Positions 47,701 through 58,249 of a DNA stretch of 64,000 bases are shown piece after piece. Origin of the DNA: Choristoneura fumiferana. Lineage: Eukaryota > Arthropoda > Insecta > Lepidoptera > Tortricidae. Under the pieces are notes generated by a model. It was not told the origin of the DNA. It worked only from the letters and a program-made list of their open reading frames with translations, and ran no database searches. Every line of letters begins with the position of its first letter. Position 1 is the stretch's first letter. The stretch covers positions 6,198,516 through 6,262,515 of the forward strand of contig NC_133472.1 in NCBI RefSeq assembly GCF_025370935.1, in the 5' to 3' direction. The position numbers and the translations under genes are program-made.

Positions 47701-50700
47701 GGCCATTTTTGTCTTGATTTGTCAAGATTGCCAACATAACGCGTCTAATCCGTCTATCAGCAGCTCAACAACTAGCAGACGCTAGCAAGCGTTTATGATC
47801 ATACTTCTTGACAACCGTCTAATAAGCTTAATCAGTCTGCTAAGTAACAGACCGATCAAACTCAATTAAGGTTTTTTATGAATAAGGCTGTAATAATTTA
47901 AGGATCAAATTTTCTGTAGTTGAAGCTGCGCTACCGTCGGTGTCGTACGTTTCGATTTTAGCTCGCTCGTTTGCGCTCGCTTGCGAGATGATCACCTTTT
48001 ACGATCGCGTACTCGTACTTACGTATTTTGTATAAGGTATAGTTGTAAATTAGTGGTATATAAGTGTAGTGTAAAAGTTTTGTGCAGGGTATACAGTCGC
48101 CATCACCATTCCGGCGAATTTATAAATAATATTTTTAAATTTAGTATCATAATAATAATAATATAACGGCATAGAATCTGAGCCGTGGTGCCTAGTGGTT
48201 TTGACCTTCGCTCTCAAGCAGAGGGTCGTGGGTTCAAACCCGGCTCGCACCTCTTGAGATTTTCGAAATTCATGTGCGGAATTACATTTGTAGTTTACCA
48301 CGAGCTTTGCGGTGAAGGAAAACATCGTGAGGAAACCTGCACAAACCTGAGAAGCAATTCAATGGTGCGTGTGAACTATGGCCCAAGCCCTCTTTTTCTG
48401 AGAGGAGGCCTGTGCCCAGCAGTGGGACATATATAGGCTGAGATGATGATGATGATGATGATAGAATCTGTCTGGTTTCTCTAGACACAGACATTAGACA
48501 ATTTTAAGTTAACTTTCGTACTAAAGTTATTTGCCGGTAGGTAATTAATCTAAAATAGACGTCAACAACCCTTAGCATCCGCGCCGGAGTAGGTAGTTAA
48601 GTCTCCTAAAGGGTCGCAGTGGACCTACTTCTCTTTTACTATGCCACTACGAAATTCGAATTTCGTGGTTCGTATCATACCGTCCCTCTCATCCACACTT
48701 CCACACTAATATTTAAATGCGAAAGTAACTCTGTCTGTCTGTCTGTCTGTCTGTTACGCTTTCACGCAAAAACCGCTGAACCGATTTGGATGAAATTGGT
48801 ACAGAGATAGAATAGACCTTAGAAGAACATGCTATCTTTTATCGCGAAAAAGAGGCTTTAAGGGGTTGAAATAGGGGGTGAAAGTTTATATGGTGGAAGT
48901 TCTTCGCTGTCGAAAATAAAAAACCATGAAACTTGCATTAAGACACTTAATAAGAAATAAGTCGTTATTTGTTTGAGCTTTTTTGAAAATTCGACCTGTG
49001 AGGGGATGAGGGGATGAAAGTCATATGGAAGGTCGTCATTATCGAAGATAAATCGATGAATCTTTGTTAAACTTGCCATTTCGGCACGTGATTAAGTTAT
49101 TTTCAGTAAACCGTAGAAGTTTCTAAGTGCTATTATTGGCAGAATAGGTACCCTAAATAAATTAAATACTTCCCAAAGTTACTATTCCACGCGGACGAAG
49201 TCGCGGGCAAAAGCTAGTCTCGTATAAAATAAAATAAATAATATTAGTGTCAGCGGTACGGCAAGATACGAAGTTCGGATTTTGCACTTCGTAGTGTAGG
49301 GCCTGGAGCGTTACTACCGCCGTTACCGTTACGGTCGTGTGTTACCAAAATCTTAGGGGAAATTCTCCATGAGCTAAAACGTAACGCAAAGTCGAGGTAA
49401 CTTCATCGTTCGGCGTTCAACCTCCAGTTTTGTGTAATAAGCTCCTTGGTCGTGACCAACTCGATTATTTTTTATAGTCGGCCGTGGCAAGTGGCCAGTC
49501 GAAAAGGTACCGTTGGTATAATCGTAGGTTGGATATAAAAGTAAATTCAATTTTTTGTTACTCTCATTTTTTGTAGTAGGTATTTTACTTTCCTCACAGT
49601 CGAAATGAAAAGTAGAGTGTCTAACTCGGGTGAAATTACCCATTTCCCCTCGTACTATTGGCCTCTCACTTGGTCGAGCGCCAGAAATATCTCGGGTGAA
49701 TGGGTCACTTTCCACCCTTGGTTATCAATCTACTAATAAATAGACGCCTGATAATATATTAATAAAGTTTCGAAGCAAAGATTCGAAGGTGGGCTGCCGT
49801 GGGCTTTGGTTCATTATCTGTTTTCGAGCGAATCAGAAATAAATCCCACTTGTGATATTCCCAGCTCGCAGTCGGCGGATGCCTCAGCAACTACAAATGG
49901 AACGGCGGCGCGCGGACCACGACGACTCTAAACCAACCGGACGTGAGATAGTCCCCACCTTTGGCTACGTACTTGGACGGGCAGCTGCCGGGCGGCGCGG
50001 GGGGGCGGGTCTTCTCCACGGAGCACGTGTCCAGCGGGGGCGCGCCGCCCGCGCCCGGACGCGCTCGCCGTGCACCGGGTCAGCACTAGACCGCCGCACT
50101 ACGTGCTGGCGTGGTGATGACACTATTGAGGTTAGTTGCTGATACAGTCCAGTTATACTTTGCCGGCGGCGCGGGGGGGGCGGTCTTCTCCACGGAGCAC
50201 AGATAGCAATAAACGTATTCTATTCTACGCAGACAGAGTCGCGGGCAACAGGCTAGTAAAAAATAAAATTCTGTGCTCTGTTCTCTGAAATGTTTATTAG
50301 ATAAATTTTATCTTGAACAACAATCCTATCGATTCTTTTGTTTACTTAATAGCAAGTGTTATTTTTTATATTTTTTGTTGGTTCAATTCCCGGTGAGGCA
50401 AGCGAAGTTAAGAAGATATTTAAATGCAGTTTTGTTTCATTTGAAAAATAAACGAATGTTTCCTTTCAGTGCAAGTAGCTAACTAAAGGATTTATGGTAG
50501 TTGCCCTCCAGGGCCCATAGTTTTTCCACCTGTATGTTGGCCACTGTCTATTTCATTTTCTCGCCATCGAAGTGAAAAGCAGAGTGTAAAACTCGAGCAA
50601 TAAACCCATTTTCCCCTCGACGTGTCTATCCACCCGAGCCGGTACGAACGTCTCGGGTAAAATGGCTCGTTTTATGCCCTTGTTGTACAATCTACTATTT

Positions 50701-50841
50701 TTGTGCAGGTATGCGCGAGGCCGCAACAACCTACTCCACAGTGCTACTACTCATGCGGCATGCGCGCGTCGCACGCCGCCGGCACTTCATCGCGTTCACT
50801 TAGGACCCGCTGGTTTAAATATGCTGTGGATTATCTCATAG
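41736..50841 (+). CDS. TMEM209: TMEM209 nuclear-envelope membrane protein
   Basis: Exons 41736-41755, 41830-41958, 42525-42691, 44190-44436, 44914-45011, 45459-45580, 45782-45880 and 46920-47037 join in frame (333 residues). Two more, 49865-50130 and 50709-50841, carry frame breaks and are described separately. Residues 15-35 match the N-terminal SLxxRTL...W segment of TMEM209. Two membrane segments lie near 36-50 and 64-85, then a Ser-rich linker, then a conserved C-terminal domain (VSVERLRQ, LPFLEAFPDQKYIVRRIK, and later RGRNNLLH and LGPAGLNMLWII). TMEM209 is a nuclear-envelope protein reported to associate with the nucleoporin NUP205; Pfam calls the family CytochromB561_N. Intron 1 is only 74 bases. 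The intron after 45580 is GC-AG. The start gives a short N-terminus that fits the family. Confidence 0.9.
43374..43490. mobile_element. Fold-back MITE, family F
   Basis: CAGGTGACAAGCTTTACCGG ... GGCCGGTAAAGAGTGACAG inverted arms with ATACCGACATGGAAATACCG inside. It lies in a TMEM209 intron. Confidence 0.65.
43915..44071 (+). mobile_element. LINE 3' end with (TTTGAA)n tail
   Basis: Contains GTGGCGCATTCTTCTTGGCA and TCTTTCCGAAAGCGCTGGTA and ends TTTGAATTTGAATTTG. 5'-truncated non-LTR element. A second copy is at 45313-45447. Confidence 0.65.
45313..45447 (+). mobile_element. LINE 3' end next to an exon
   Basis: GGTGCATGCTTCTTGGTAAT and TCTTTCCGAAAGCGCTGGAA end at TTTTGATTT, 11 bases before the acceptor of the TMEM209 exon at 45459. 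The intron's branch-point region must therefore lie in or at the edge of this insertion. Confidence 0.6.
46553..46612 (-). mobile_element. MITE family A internal fragment
   Basis: AAATTAAAATCATATTTAAT and CCTTAAAACCGTACCATAAA match the inner part of family A in reverse. No termini. Confidence 0.55.
47210..47890. mobile_element. PIF/Harbinger-like MITE, 681 bases
   Basis: Termini CAGCCTTATTCATAAAAAG and TTTTTTATGAATAAGGCTG with TAA duplications (47207-47209, 47891-47893). No transposase. Within a TMEM209 intron. Confidence 0.85.
48181..48460 (+). mobile_element. tRNA-derived SINE with target duplication
   Basis: Head AGCCGTGGTGCCTAGTGG, B box GGGTTCAAACCCGG, tail CAGCAGTGGGACATATATAG then (GATGAT)n. 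Exact duplication ATAGAATCTG flanks it (48171-48180, 48461-48470). Confidence 0.9.
48641..49301. mobile_element. Fold-back MITE family I split by a Helitron
   Basis: The left half GCCACTACGAAATTCG...CCGTCCCTCTCA ends near 48711, and the right half resumes at 49218 with TCTCGTATAAAATA...TTTTGCACTTCGTAGTG. Between them (48712-49217) is a LEP1-type Helitron with ATTTAAATGCGAAAGTAACT, a (CTGT)n stretch, and the end GCGGGCAAAAGCTAG. In intact MITE copies the two halves are contiguous. Confidence 0.75.
49865..50130 (+). CDS. TMEM209: TMEM209 exon 9, with frame breaks
   Basis: Similarity to TMEM209 is clear but moves between frames. GGCLSNYKWNGG is in one frame; PTGREIVPT fits in a second; LATYLDGQLP and VFSTEHV return to the first; VSTRPPHYVLAW is in a third. 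An in-frame stop TAG sits near 49949. The acceptor TTCCCAG at 49864 also joins exon 8 out of phase by two bases, as if an AG had been lost. The donor is uncertain (GTGATG at 50114 or GTTAGT at 50131). The continuous open frame through the exon gives no TMEM209 similarity and is not the real one. It is either sequence error in GC-rich DNA or true decay. Confidence 0.7.
50162..50200 (+). repeat. Short duplicate of exon 9 sequence
   Basis: About 39 bases ending GTCTTCTCCACGGAGCAC repeat 49986-50026 with small differences in the G-run. This places a copy of exon sequence 30 bases past the exon. Confidence 0.8.
50565..50697. mobile_element. Family E fragment abutting an exon
   Basis: CCATCGAAGTGAAAAGCAGA, CGACGTGTCTATCCACCC and the family end TTGTACAATCTACTATT at about 50697, 11 bases before the last TMEM209 acceptor (GTGCAG, 50708). 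Confidence 0.65.
50709..50841 (+). CDS. TMEM209: TMEM209 last exon
   Basis: Acceptor TTTTTGTGCAG precedes it. One frame runs unbroken from YARGRNNLLHS to the terminal HRVHLGPAGLNMLWIIS and the stop TAG at 50839, matching the C-terminus of TMEM209. The middle, however, matches better in a neighbouring frame (TVLLLMRHARVA). This suggests two compensating indels around 50740-50790. The exon ends 77 bases before a 988-base gap. Confidence 0.75.
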
Positions 50842-50918
50842 CGTTCCGAGATAGAATATATTTTAACATTATTTGTCACAGATGGCGATGTGGTGCGTTG
50901 ATACTGTTGAAACAGTGC

Positions 50919-51906
50919 NNNNNNNNNNNNNNNNNNNNNNNNNNNNNNNNNNNNNNNNNNNNNNNNNNNNNNNNNNNNNNNNNNNNNNNNNNNNNNNNNN
51001 NNNNNNNNNNNNNNNNNNNNNNNNNNNNNNNNNNNNNNNNNNNNNNNNNNNNNNNNNNNNNNNNNNNNNNNNNNNNNNNNNNNNNNNNNNNNNNNNNNNN
51101 NNNNNNNNNNNNNNNNNNNNNNNNNNNNNNNNNNNNNNNNNNNNNNNNNNNNNNNNNNNNNNNNNNNNNNNNNNNNNNNNNNNNNNNNNNNNNNNNNNNN
51201 NNNNNNNNNNNNNNNNNNNNNNNNNNNNNNNNNNNNNNNNNNNNNNNNNNNNNNNNNNNNNNNNNNNNNNNNNNNNNNNNNNNNNNNNNNNNNNNNNNNN
51301 NNNNNNNNNNNNNNNNNNNNNNNNNNNNNNNNNNNNNNNNNNNNNNNNNNNNNNNNNNNNNNNNNNNNNNNNNNNNNNNNNNNNNNNNNNNNNNNNNNNN
51401 NNNNNNNNNNNNNNNNNNNNNNNNNNNNNNNNNNNNNNNNNNNNNNNNNNNNNNNNNNNNNNNNNNNNNNNNNNNNNNNNNNNNNNNNNNNNNNNNNNNN
51501 NNNNNNNNNNNNNNNNNNNNNNNNNNNNNNNNNNNNNNNNNNNNNNNNNNNNNNNNNNNNNNNNNNNNNNNNNNNNNNNNNNNNNNNNNNNNNNNNNNNN
51601 NNNNNNNNNNNNNNNNNNNNNNNNNNNNNNNNNNNNNNNNNNNNNNNNNNNNNNNNNNNNNNNNNNNNNNNNNNNNNNNNNNNNNNNNNNNNNNNNNNNN
51701 NNNNNNNNNNNNNNNNNNNNNNNNNNNNNNNNNNNNNNNNNNNNNNNNNNNNNNNNNNNNNNNNNNNNNNNNNNNNNNNNNNNNNNNNNNNNNNNNNNNN
51801 NNNNNNNNNNNNNNNNNNNNNNNNNNNNNNNNNNNNNNNNNNNNNNNNNNNNNNNNNNNNNNNNNNNNNNNNNNNNNNNNNNNNNNNNNNNNNNNNNNNN
51901 NNNNNN
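50919..51906. other. Assembly gap (988 N)
   Basis: Unknown sequence. Long open frames across it are artefacts. Confidence 0.99.
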
Positions 51907-52219
51907 TTTTTTGATTCTACCAAACAACTACAAGTCCAATTCGAAAAGTCTTATCGCCTTTTCGAATTGGACCAGCACAAATTAACTTGCTACGCCCTTT
52001 TCTCTTTTCCATTATGAGGGAGACCAATTCGCTATACTGTTACCACTTTGCCTGAAACAAACAAAGAAGGGCATTTTTAAATTGTAACAAAATAATTCTC
52101 AAAACCTAACTCGAGATGACCAATACTCATTTCAAAAACACTATTTCTGGACTATTATTTAATGTAATCTACAGAAGCTTTACAGTTATATCTACTTGAA
52201 CGTCCGTGGTACAATAGTA

Positions 52220-52319
52220 NNNNNNNNNNNNNNNNNNNNNNNNNNNNNNNNNNNNNNNNNNNNNNNNNNNNNNNNNNNNNNNNNNNNNNNNNNNNNNNNN
52301 NNNNNNNNNNNNNNNNNNN
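52220..52319. other. Assembly gap (100 N)
   Basis: A standard-length 100-base gap of unknown true size. Confidence 0.99.
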
Positions 52320-52552
52320 GAAGCATATTTTTCGACGACTTTTTTGTACTTAATTATTAAGTGTTCAGAAAGAAAAGTATTGAATGTGTGTCTGTCTTTT
52401 ATTACTCCCTACCTGGTAAAGTTTTAGGTTAGTGCGTGTCCATCGTTCTTATAACGAATACTAGCGTATATTACCAAGACCACAGTAAATTATTGTAATT
52501 CGTTCTCATAAAAAGGGTCTACAAAACTTGGACAATGCTTACCAAAGTCTTA

Positions 52553-52703
52553 CCCCTTATTCATAAACGACAATCAAACCTATTTGAGTTAAATGCCGCT
52601 AAAATCGTTTGTCCTTATCTGTCACTTTGACATTTGTATTTGTTAGAAAGGACAAAGCATTTGTTAGTTAACATAGGCTTGTTAAGTTTTATGAATAAGG
52701 GGG
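52553..52703. mobile_element. PIF/Harbinger-like MITE
   Basis: CCCCTTATTCATAAACGACA ... TTTTATGAATAAGGGGG with TTA on both sides (52550-52552, 52704-52706). Termini resemble those of 47210-47890. Confidence 0.75.
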
Positions 52704-52706
52704 TTA

Positions 52707-53417
52707 GTTGTTACCATTTTATTATGATATTTTTATAGTGGGTCCTTTTGAAATCTTAACAGTCAAAATTATAAAAGACCTCTCGCAAAATTCTTATCTA
52801 TCATACTCAGAATCTACAAAAAAATACATGGTCCTTCGATTCCATATCTTTGAAAAATTATTACTATTATTGCAATGCGATACTAGTGTTTGTTATAACC
52901 ATTATGTACTTTGAATGTATGTTTTATTTTACAACAAAATGTATGGTAAAGATACCCGTACTGAAATAAATTTGACCGTGCTGTAAAAGACTGTCAAGAG
53001 TAACTTTAAGTATTATTATTATTTTCATTTTAAAGAAATTCATTATTATTAAATGTCATTTACTAAATTCATTTACGGCACGGCAGAATTAAGCAGTTGA
53101 CACCACCAATTAATTGATATACTTTTTAGCTGATGCAGCAATGCGGTACAGCAAGCAATTTCAAATATTTTTTCATACATAACATTGTCGACGGTAATTA
53201 TTTTTAATATATACAATAGGATATACTAGGACATATAAACGTGTGCCTGAACTAGGATTCCCTATGTTTCAGGCAAATTAGATCTAAAAAAAATATCTTA
53301 ATTATTCACATGCAGAAAGTAAATACAATTAGATTCATAATAACTAGCAGATGTGCGGTCATTCCTGCATGCCGTCGTTCGTTTATATCCCCCTTCAATT
53401 AGTTTTTGCGTCAGTAG
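52707..53417. other. Gene-free stretch
   Basis: AT-rich, no exon or defined repeat recognised. Confidence 0.35.
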
Positions 53418-53592
53418 GCTAGATGGCGCTTGTTATCGTGTGAATATTGTGTGAACATTGTGAAGTCCATTGGACATATTTGTGTCACGTTTGGGATCAC
53501 TTTGGGATCGATAACTCAATAAGTAGGTAAGTCAATTTCAAACAAGACTGCAACGTCAAGTGGATCTAACGATACTAACGCCATCTAGCGAT
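53418..53592. mobile_element. MITE family C-like remnant
   Basis: GGCTAGATGGCGCTTGTTAT at the left and GATACTAACGCCATCTAGCG at the right are inverted-repeat ends like those of 60857-61027, with diverged middle. Both ends carry the CTAGATGGCG motif. Confidence 0.5.
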
Positions 53593-53775
53593 AGGAAAAG
53601 AAAAGTTAGTTGCCGAAACGAATGGCTGGAGCAAGGATATGCAAAAACGGCACTGTTTTGGCGCTACGGGATGAAGCTCTCAGTGTCTTGGAAACGTTGG
53701 AAAATTATGACATACGACGTCTTTGAAGCTTTAGAAGCACGCTTTAAGAGCACGTCTACAGAGCTGGAAGGATAG

Positions 53776-53943
53776 TGTTGGTACGGCGCAACCTCTATGG
53801 TTGTAACAGCTCTATGACGTTCTTCTGTCAAGCTTGTCTTGTCACGAATTTACATAAAAGGAAATACGTTATTACAATTTATGTTATGTTTTAAATAAAA
53901 GGCATTGTATTGCAAATGATATATTTATATCCCACGCCCAACA
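53776..53943 (+). repeat. 5' LTR
   Basis: 168 bases bounded by TGTTGG...CCAACA. The first 66 bases match the 3' LTR with one difference; AATAAA lies inside as a poly(A) signal. Confidence 0.85.
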
Positions 53944-53945
53944 AT

Positions 53946-53957
53946 TGGTAGCAGAGC
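53946..53957 (+). promoter_or_regulatory. Primer-binding site
   Basis: TGGTAGCAGAGC directly after the LTR resembles the initiator-Met tRNA fragment binding sites used by copia elements. Confidence 0.7.
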
Positions 53958-54002
53958 GTGGTTGCCTGCATAAATGCAAAAAATAAATAAAATAACGTAA
54001 AA

Positions 54003-54713
54003 ATGGCGTCTTCGACATACCGCTCTATAGAAACGTTAAATAGAAATAATTACGACACCTGGTGTTTACAAGCCCAGGCCGTACTAATTAAAACCGAACT
54101 ATGGGATTACGTCAGCGGCGAAAAGAAATTATCGCCAACACCGAACGCCGAAGAAAATGTAAGTTCGAAAAAATGGACATACAAGCCAGATCGGAACTTA
54201 TTCTGCTCATCTCGCCGACGGAACTAAAACAAATAAAAGGATGTAAAACATCAAAAGAGATATGGGAAAAACTCAAATCCATACATCAAAGCACTGGTCC
54301 GGCGAGAAAAGCTACACTGTTGAAACAACTCGTGCTGAAGAAAATGAATTCTGAAGAGGATATCCGCGACCATTTAAATAATTTTCGTCGGAAAGCTGGA
54401 GGACATGGACGTTAAAATCCACCCGGAACTATTGAGTATCATGATGCTCTACAGCCTACCAGCAAACTATGAAAACTTCCGCATCGCCATTGAGTCACGA
54501 GATGTGCTGCCTGGTCCAGAAGAATTACAAATAAAAATTGTTGAAGAAAACGAAGCCAGAAAGCAAACAGAACCGAATGACACCTCATCAAGGTCCGAAG
54601 CACTTTATGCTAAACAGAAGAGGAAGGTCTTCGTCTGTAAACACTGCCATAAAAGGGCCACACTACAGAGGCATGTTGGTCAAAGAAAGAAGCCACTAGC
54701 TCACAGAAAATAA
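54003..54713 (+). pseudogene. Copia gag, frameshifted
   Basis: Starts at ATG 54003 (YRSIETLNRNNYDTWCLQAQ), typical of copia Gag. It moves to a second frame around 54110-54180 (SELILLISPTELKQIKGCKT), then back near 54405 (IHPELLSIMMLYSLPANYEN). A CCHC zinc knuckle begins (CKHCHKR) but is spoiled by another shift. Confidence 0.85.
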
Positions 54714-54762
54714 AAGTCACGAAAAAAATTTCAATGTCTGTTACTCATCTGCAGGCAGCATT

Positions 54763-54940
54763 GATGACAACCTGTGGTGCCTTGACAGTGGCTGCAGTTC
54801 TCACATGACTGGCGAGGAAGAAAAATTCGAAGAATTAACACCTGAAGTTAACACTTTAAGTCTCGCGTCGAAGAAGCACACCACACAAATTAAGGGCGAG
54901 GAAAAATTAGTATCTCTACCAACGACGAAAAATACAACTT
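54763..54940 (+). pseudogene. Copia aspartic protease region
   Basis: WCLDSGCSSHMTG gives the DSG catalytic motif (near 54781). The frame stops at TGA 54940, overlapping the next open frame, so protease and integrase are not in one frame. Confidence 0.8.
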
Positions 54941-57239
54941 GAACGATGCATTGTACGTACCGGAAATAACGACGAACCTCATATCAGTTGGGAAAATAAC
55001 TGATAACGGTTACAAGGTATTATTCGAAAAAGAAAAAGCATCGGTTATACAAGAAGATACCGTCGTACTACAAGCTTCAAGAAATAAAAACGGACTTTAT
55101 TATCTGGATTTCAAACCGGAAGAATCAGCAAATTTCACAACGAAGTCACAAGATGAATCGATGTTATGGCACCGAAAATTGGGTCACATCAACGAAAAAG
55201 ATCTCAAAATGATGGTTTCGAAGCAGATGATGAGAGGACTGGATTTAAATGAAGTAAAGCTAGATACCTGCGAAACTTGTATAAAAGGTAAACTTTCATC
55301 CCTACCATTTGCTAGCCATGATCGATTGTCATCTGAAATTTTAGAAATTATACACAGTGACGTCTGTGGACCGTTTGAAACGGAATCGATTGCTGGATCC
55401 AGATACTACGTATCCTTCATCGATGACTTCACCAGGTACTGCTGTATCTATTTCATCAAAAACAAAAGTGAAGTAATCGAAAAGTTTAAAGAATACAAAA
55501 ATGGAGTGGAGCTGTTCACAAAGAAGAAAATTAAGCACTTGCAATCGGATAATGGTGGCGAGTACAGAAGCAAAGAATTTGATGACCTGCTGGCAAAATG
55601 CGGCATCAAAAGGAGACTGACAGCACCATACACTCCACAGCAAAACGGCGTAAGTGAACGAAAAAACCGATCACTGCTAGACAAGGCTAGATGTTTAATG
55701 ATGGAAGCAAATGTACCCTCATGCTTATGGGCAGAAGCAATAAACACAGCCAATTATCTAATAAACCGAAGTCCAGCAAAAGCCTTAAATGGAAGTAGTC
55801 CATACGAAAAATGGGTTGGCCGAAATCCAGCCGGAAACCATTTACACATTTTCGGCAGCAAAGCATTCATCTTGAACAAAAGACGAAGAGGCAAATTCTC
55901 CCCTAAAGCCGTAGAAGGCGTATTTATGGGATACGCCAAAAATGCCAAAGGATTCAGAGTCTATTTACCTGACCAAAACGATGTTGTAATCAGTCGAGAT
56001 GTCAAATTCGTCGAGAAGATGTACTATGATGACACTCGTACAAAAATAGTCCCTGGCAACAGCAAACGGGAACCTGAAAAAGAAATGGTGATATCACTTA
56101 ACAATAAGAAAAATCATCAAAATTCTAACTTACCGATTCAGGATCCTCTTCCCTTGACAGACATGTCCTCCTCAGATGCCACCAACTCTGAAACAAGTAT
56201 AAATGAAAATCTGTTGCCATCTGAGGATGAGGGGGCCGAAACTGCTGACCAAGACCAAACTTCAATTGAAGAGGAAGAAGGGGCTGAAAGTGATGGATAC
56301 CAAACTCCACATGAAACAAATGAGAGAACATCGCAAAGGCCTACAAGAAATAGAAAGAAGCCTACATGGACAACAGACTACTACCTACAAGACGATATGG
56401 AAGAAGAAAGCTTGCTCGTGTCGGATATGACATACTTGTCTGAACAAAATGAAACTGAAGACGACTGGCACGACGCAATCAAAGCTGAAATAAAAGCACA
56501 TATTAAGAATGAGACGTGGAAAATCACGAAGAAAACCAGTGGCATGAAACTCATCGACTACAAGCTTGTTCTTAAAACAAAAACTGGACCGGATAATACG
56601 GAAACAAAGAAGGCAAGACTTGTTGCTCGGGGATTCACCCAAAGACCTGGAATAGACTTTAATGAGACTTTCGCACCTGTGGCCAAGTTAAGCTCCATCA
56701 GAACCGTCGTTGGAATGTCTGTCGAAGAAGGCATGAAATTAAAGCAGATGGATGTCACGACAGCGTATCTGAACGGCGACATAGAGGAAGACATCACTAT
56801 GAAGGTACCTGAAAACCTGGAAAAGTATGTGACAGAAATAATTATCGATGAGAGCGGAAATAATGAGCTGACTATATACAACAAAGCTAAAGACATGTTA
56901 AAATGTATTAGAGACATTAAGGGAGAAAAAGTCTGCAAATTACAACGATCCTTGTATGGTCTAAAACAATCCGGGAGGCAGTGGTACATCCGATTAGACA
57001 CGGAATTACGTAATATTGGTTTTGTTCCATCACAAGCAGATCCGTGTGTATACATACTACAGAAAGGAGGAGCTAAAGTAATCACAGCCATATGGGTAGA
57101 CGATTTACTAATAGCTTACAACTGTCCTAAGACTATGCAAGAAATCCAAACAATGCTTGCACACAAATTTGAAATAAAGATCTGGGAATACCACAGAGAA
57201 TGCTCGGAATTGATTTTAAATACACTAAAGATACAGTGA
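54939..57239 (+). pseudogene. Copia integrase and reverse transcriptase
   Basis: Open for 766 codons. In order: pre-integrase domain (LWHRKLGH), integrase core with DDE residues (HSDVCGPFE, LQSDNGGEY, PQQNGVSERKNRS), an acidic linker, then reverse transcriptase (ARLVARGFTQRPGIDF, LKQMDVTTAYLNGDI, LYGLKQSGRQWY). The catalytic box reads WVDD rather than the commoner YVDD. The frame breaks near 57180-57240, before RNase H. Confidence 0.92.
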
Positions 57240-57993
57240 AACTTTGCCAAGAAAAATATATCAAGGACACATTAACTAAATTTAAAATGGACGAATGCAA
57301 AGCAACGAGTACCCCTATAGAACCAGGGCTAACGCTTGAAGCGGACAAAAGTACAAAAGATAAAGAATTGCCATATAAAAACTTGATTGGAACACTTATG
57401 TATCTAGCAGTAGCTACGAGACCTGATATTATGTTCGCAGTCAGTTACCTCTCGCAATTCAACGATAGCTACAGTGCCGAACACTTCAAGAGTGCCAAAC
57501 GTGTGTTAAGATACCTCAAGGGCACATCTAGTATCGGTCTAAATTTTAAGAGAACCGAACAAATGTATTGGCAGGACTGGGGCGCCTGCAATTTAGACCG
57601 CAAGTCTTTCTCCGGTACTGCTTCATATACGCAGGAGGCTGTATCAGTTGGTCGTCGCGCCGCTTTCCACACAGCAGAGGCGGAGTATTGTGCGTGTACT
57701 GAGGCAGCAAAAGAAGCCATACACCTGAAGTGCTATTTAATGACCTGGGGATTCACATAGATTGCGTCAAGATTTCAAATGACAATCAAGCCGCATTGAA
57801 GCTCAGTCAAACCCTATAGTTCATCAAAATCCAAGCACATCGATTTGAAGATGCACTATATAAGGAACTGCATTCAGAATAAACAAATACGCTTGGAATA
57901 TTTGGAGACAAGAAGATGGCGGCTGATTTACTGACGAAGGGGCTATCAGGGCCACGGCTCAAGGAGCTGATGATCCACTTCGGGCTGGCATAG
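57200..57993 (+). pseudogene. Copia connection and RNase H, frameshifted
   Basis: 57200-57760 continues in another frame (GTLMYLAVATRPDIMFAVSY, AEAEYCA). A third frame is needed from about 57770 to the stop at 57993 (KKMAADLLTKGLSGPRL), the usual copia Pol end. Confidence 0.85.
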
Positions 57994-58008
57994 AGTCGCG
58001 AGGAGGAG

Positions 58009-58249
58009 TGTTGGTGCGGCGCAACCTCTATGGTTGTAACAGCTCTATGACGTTCTTCTGTCAAGCTTGTCTTGTTTAAATAAAAGAAATTTGTTTTTAA
58101 GGCTAAAATTAAGTTTGTTTTAAATGGCGTCTGGAAATTGTAATTGTCTTCTGTATATAATTTACTATCGGTTGTGGAAATATGCCGCCTGTTTAAAAAC
58201 AAACAATATTTTTAGGATATTATATACGTTTCACAATACAGTTCCAACA
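58009..58249 (+). repeat. 3' LTR, rearranged
   Basis: Follows a polypurine GAGGAGGAG tract. Starts TGTTGGTGCGGCGCAACC and matches the 5' LTR for 66 bases, then lacks 46 bases, then diverges after TTTAAATAAAAG. CCAACA at 58244-58249 is the best candidate end. Confidence 0.65.

Larger units (their letters stand above)
53776..58249 (+). mobile_element. Ty1/copia LTR retrotransposon, defective
   Basis: The order is LTR, primer-binding site, gag, protease, integrase, reverse transcriptase, RNase H, polypurine tract, LTR. This order (integrase before reverse transcriptase) defines Ty1/copia. Coding frames shift at least five times and hold stops, so it cannot make a full polyprotein. No target duplication was found, so the 3' end or flank may have been altered. 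Confidence 0.93.

Noticed and set aside
49852..50142. Continuous 96-codon open frame over TMEM209 exon 9
   Set aside because: Arg-rich by GC content, without similarity to TMEM209; the homologous text is in other frames.
50703..51985. Open frames of 350-400 codons around 50.7-52.0 kb
   Set aside because: They are made of unknown bases (N) and carry no information.
53560..53775. 72-codon open frame ahead of the copia LTR
   Set aside because: Begins in a MITE C-like remnant and has no recognised domain; could be a remnant of another element but cannot be supported.
55341..57091. Antisense open frames across the copia pol
   Set aside because: Shadows of the real plus-strand pol frame.
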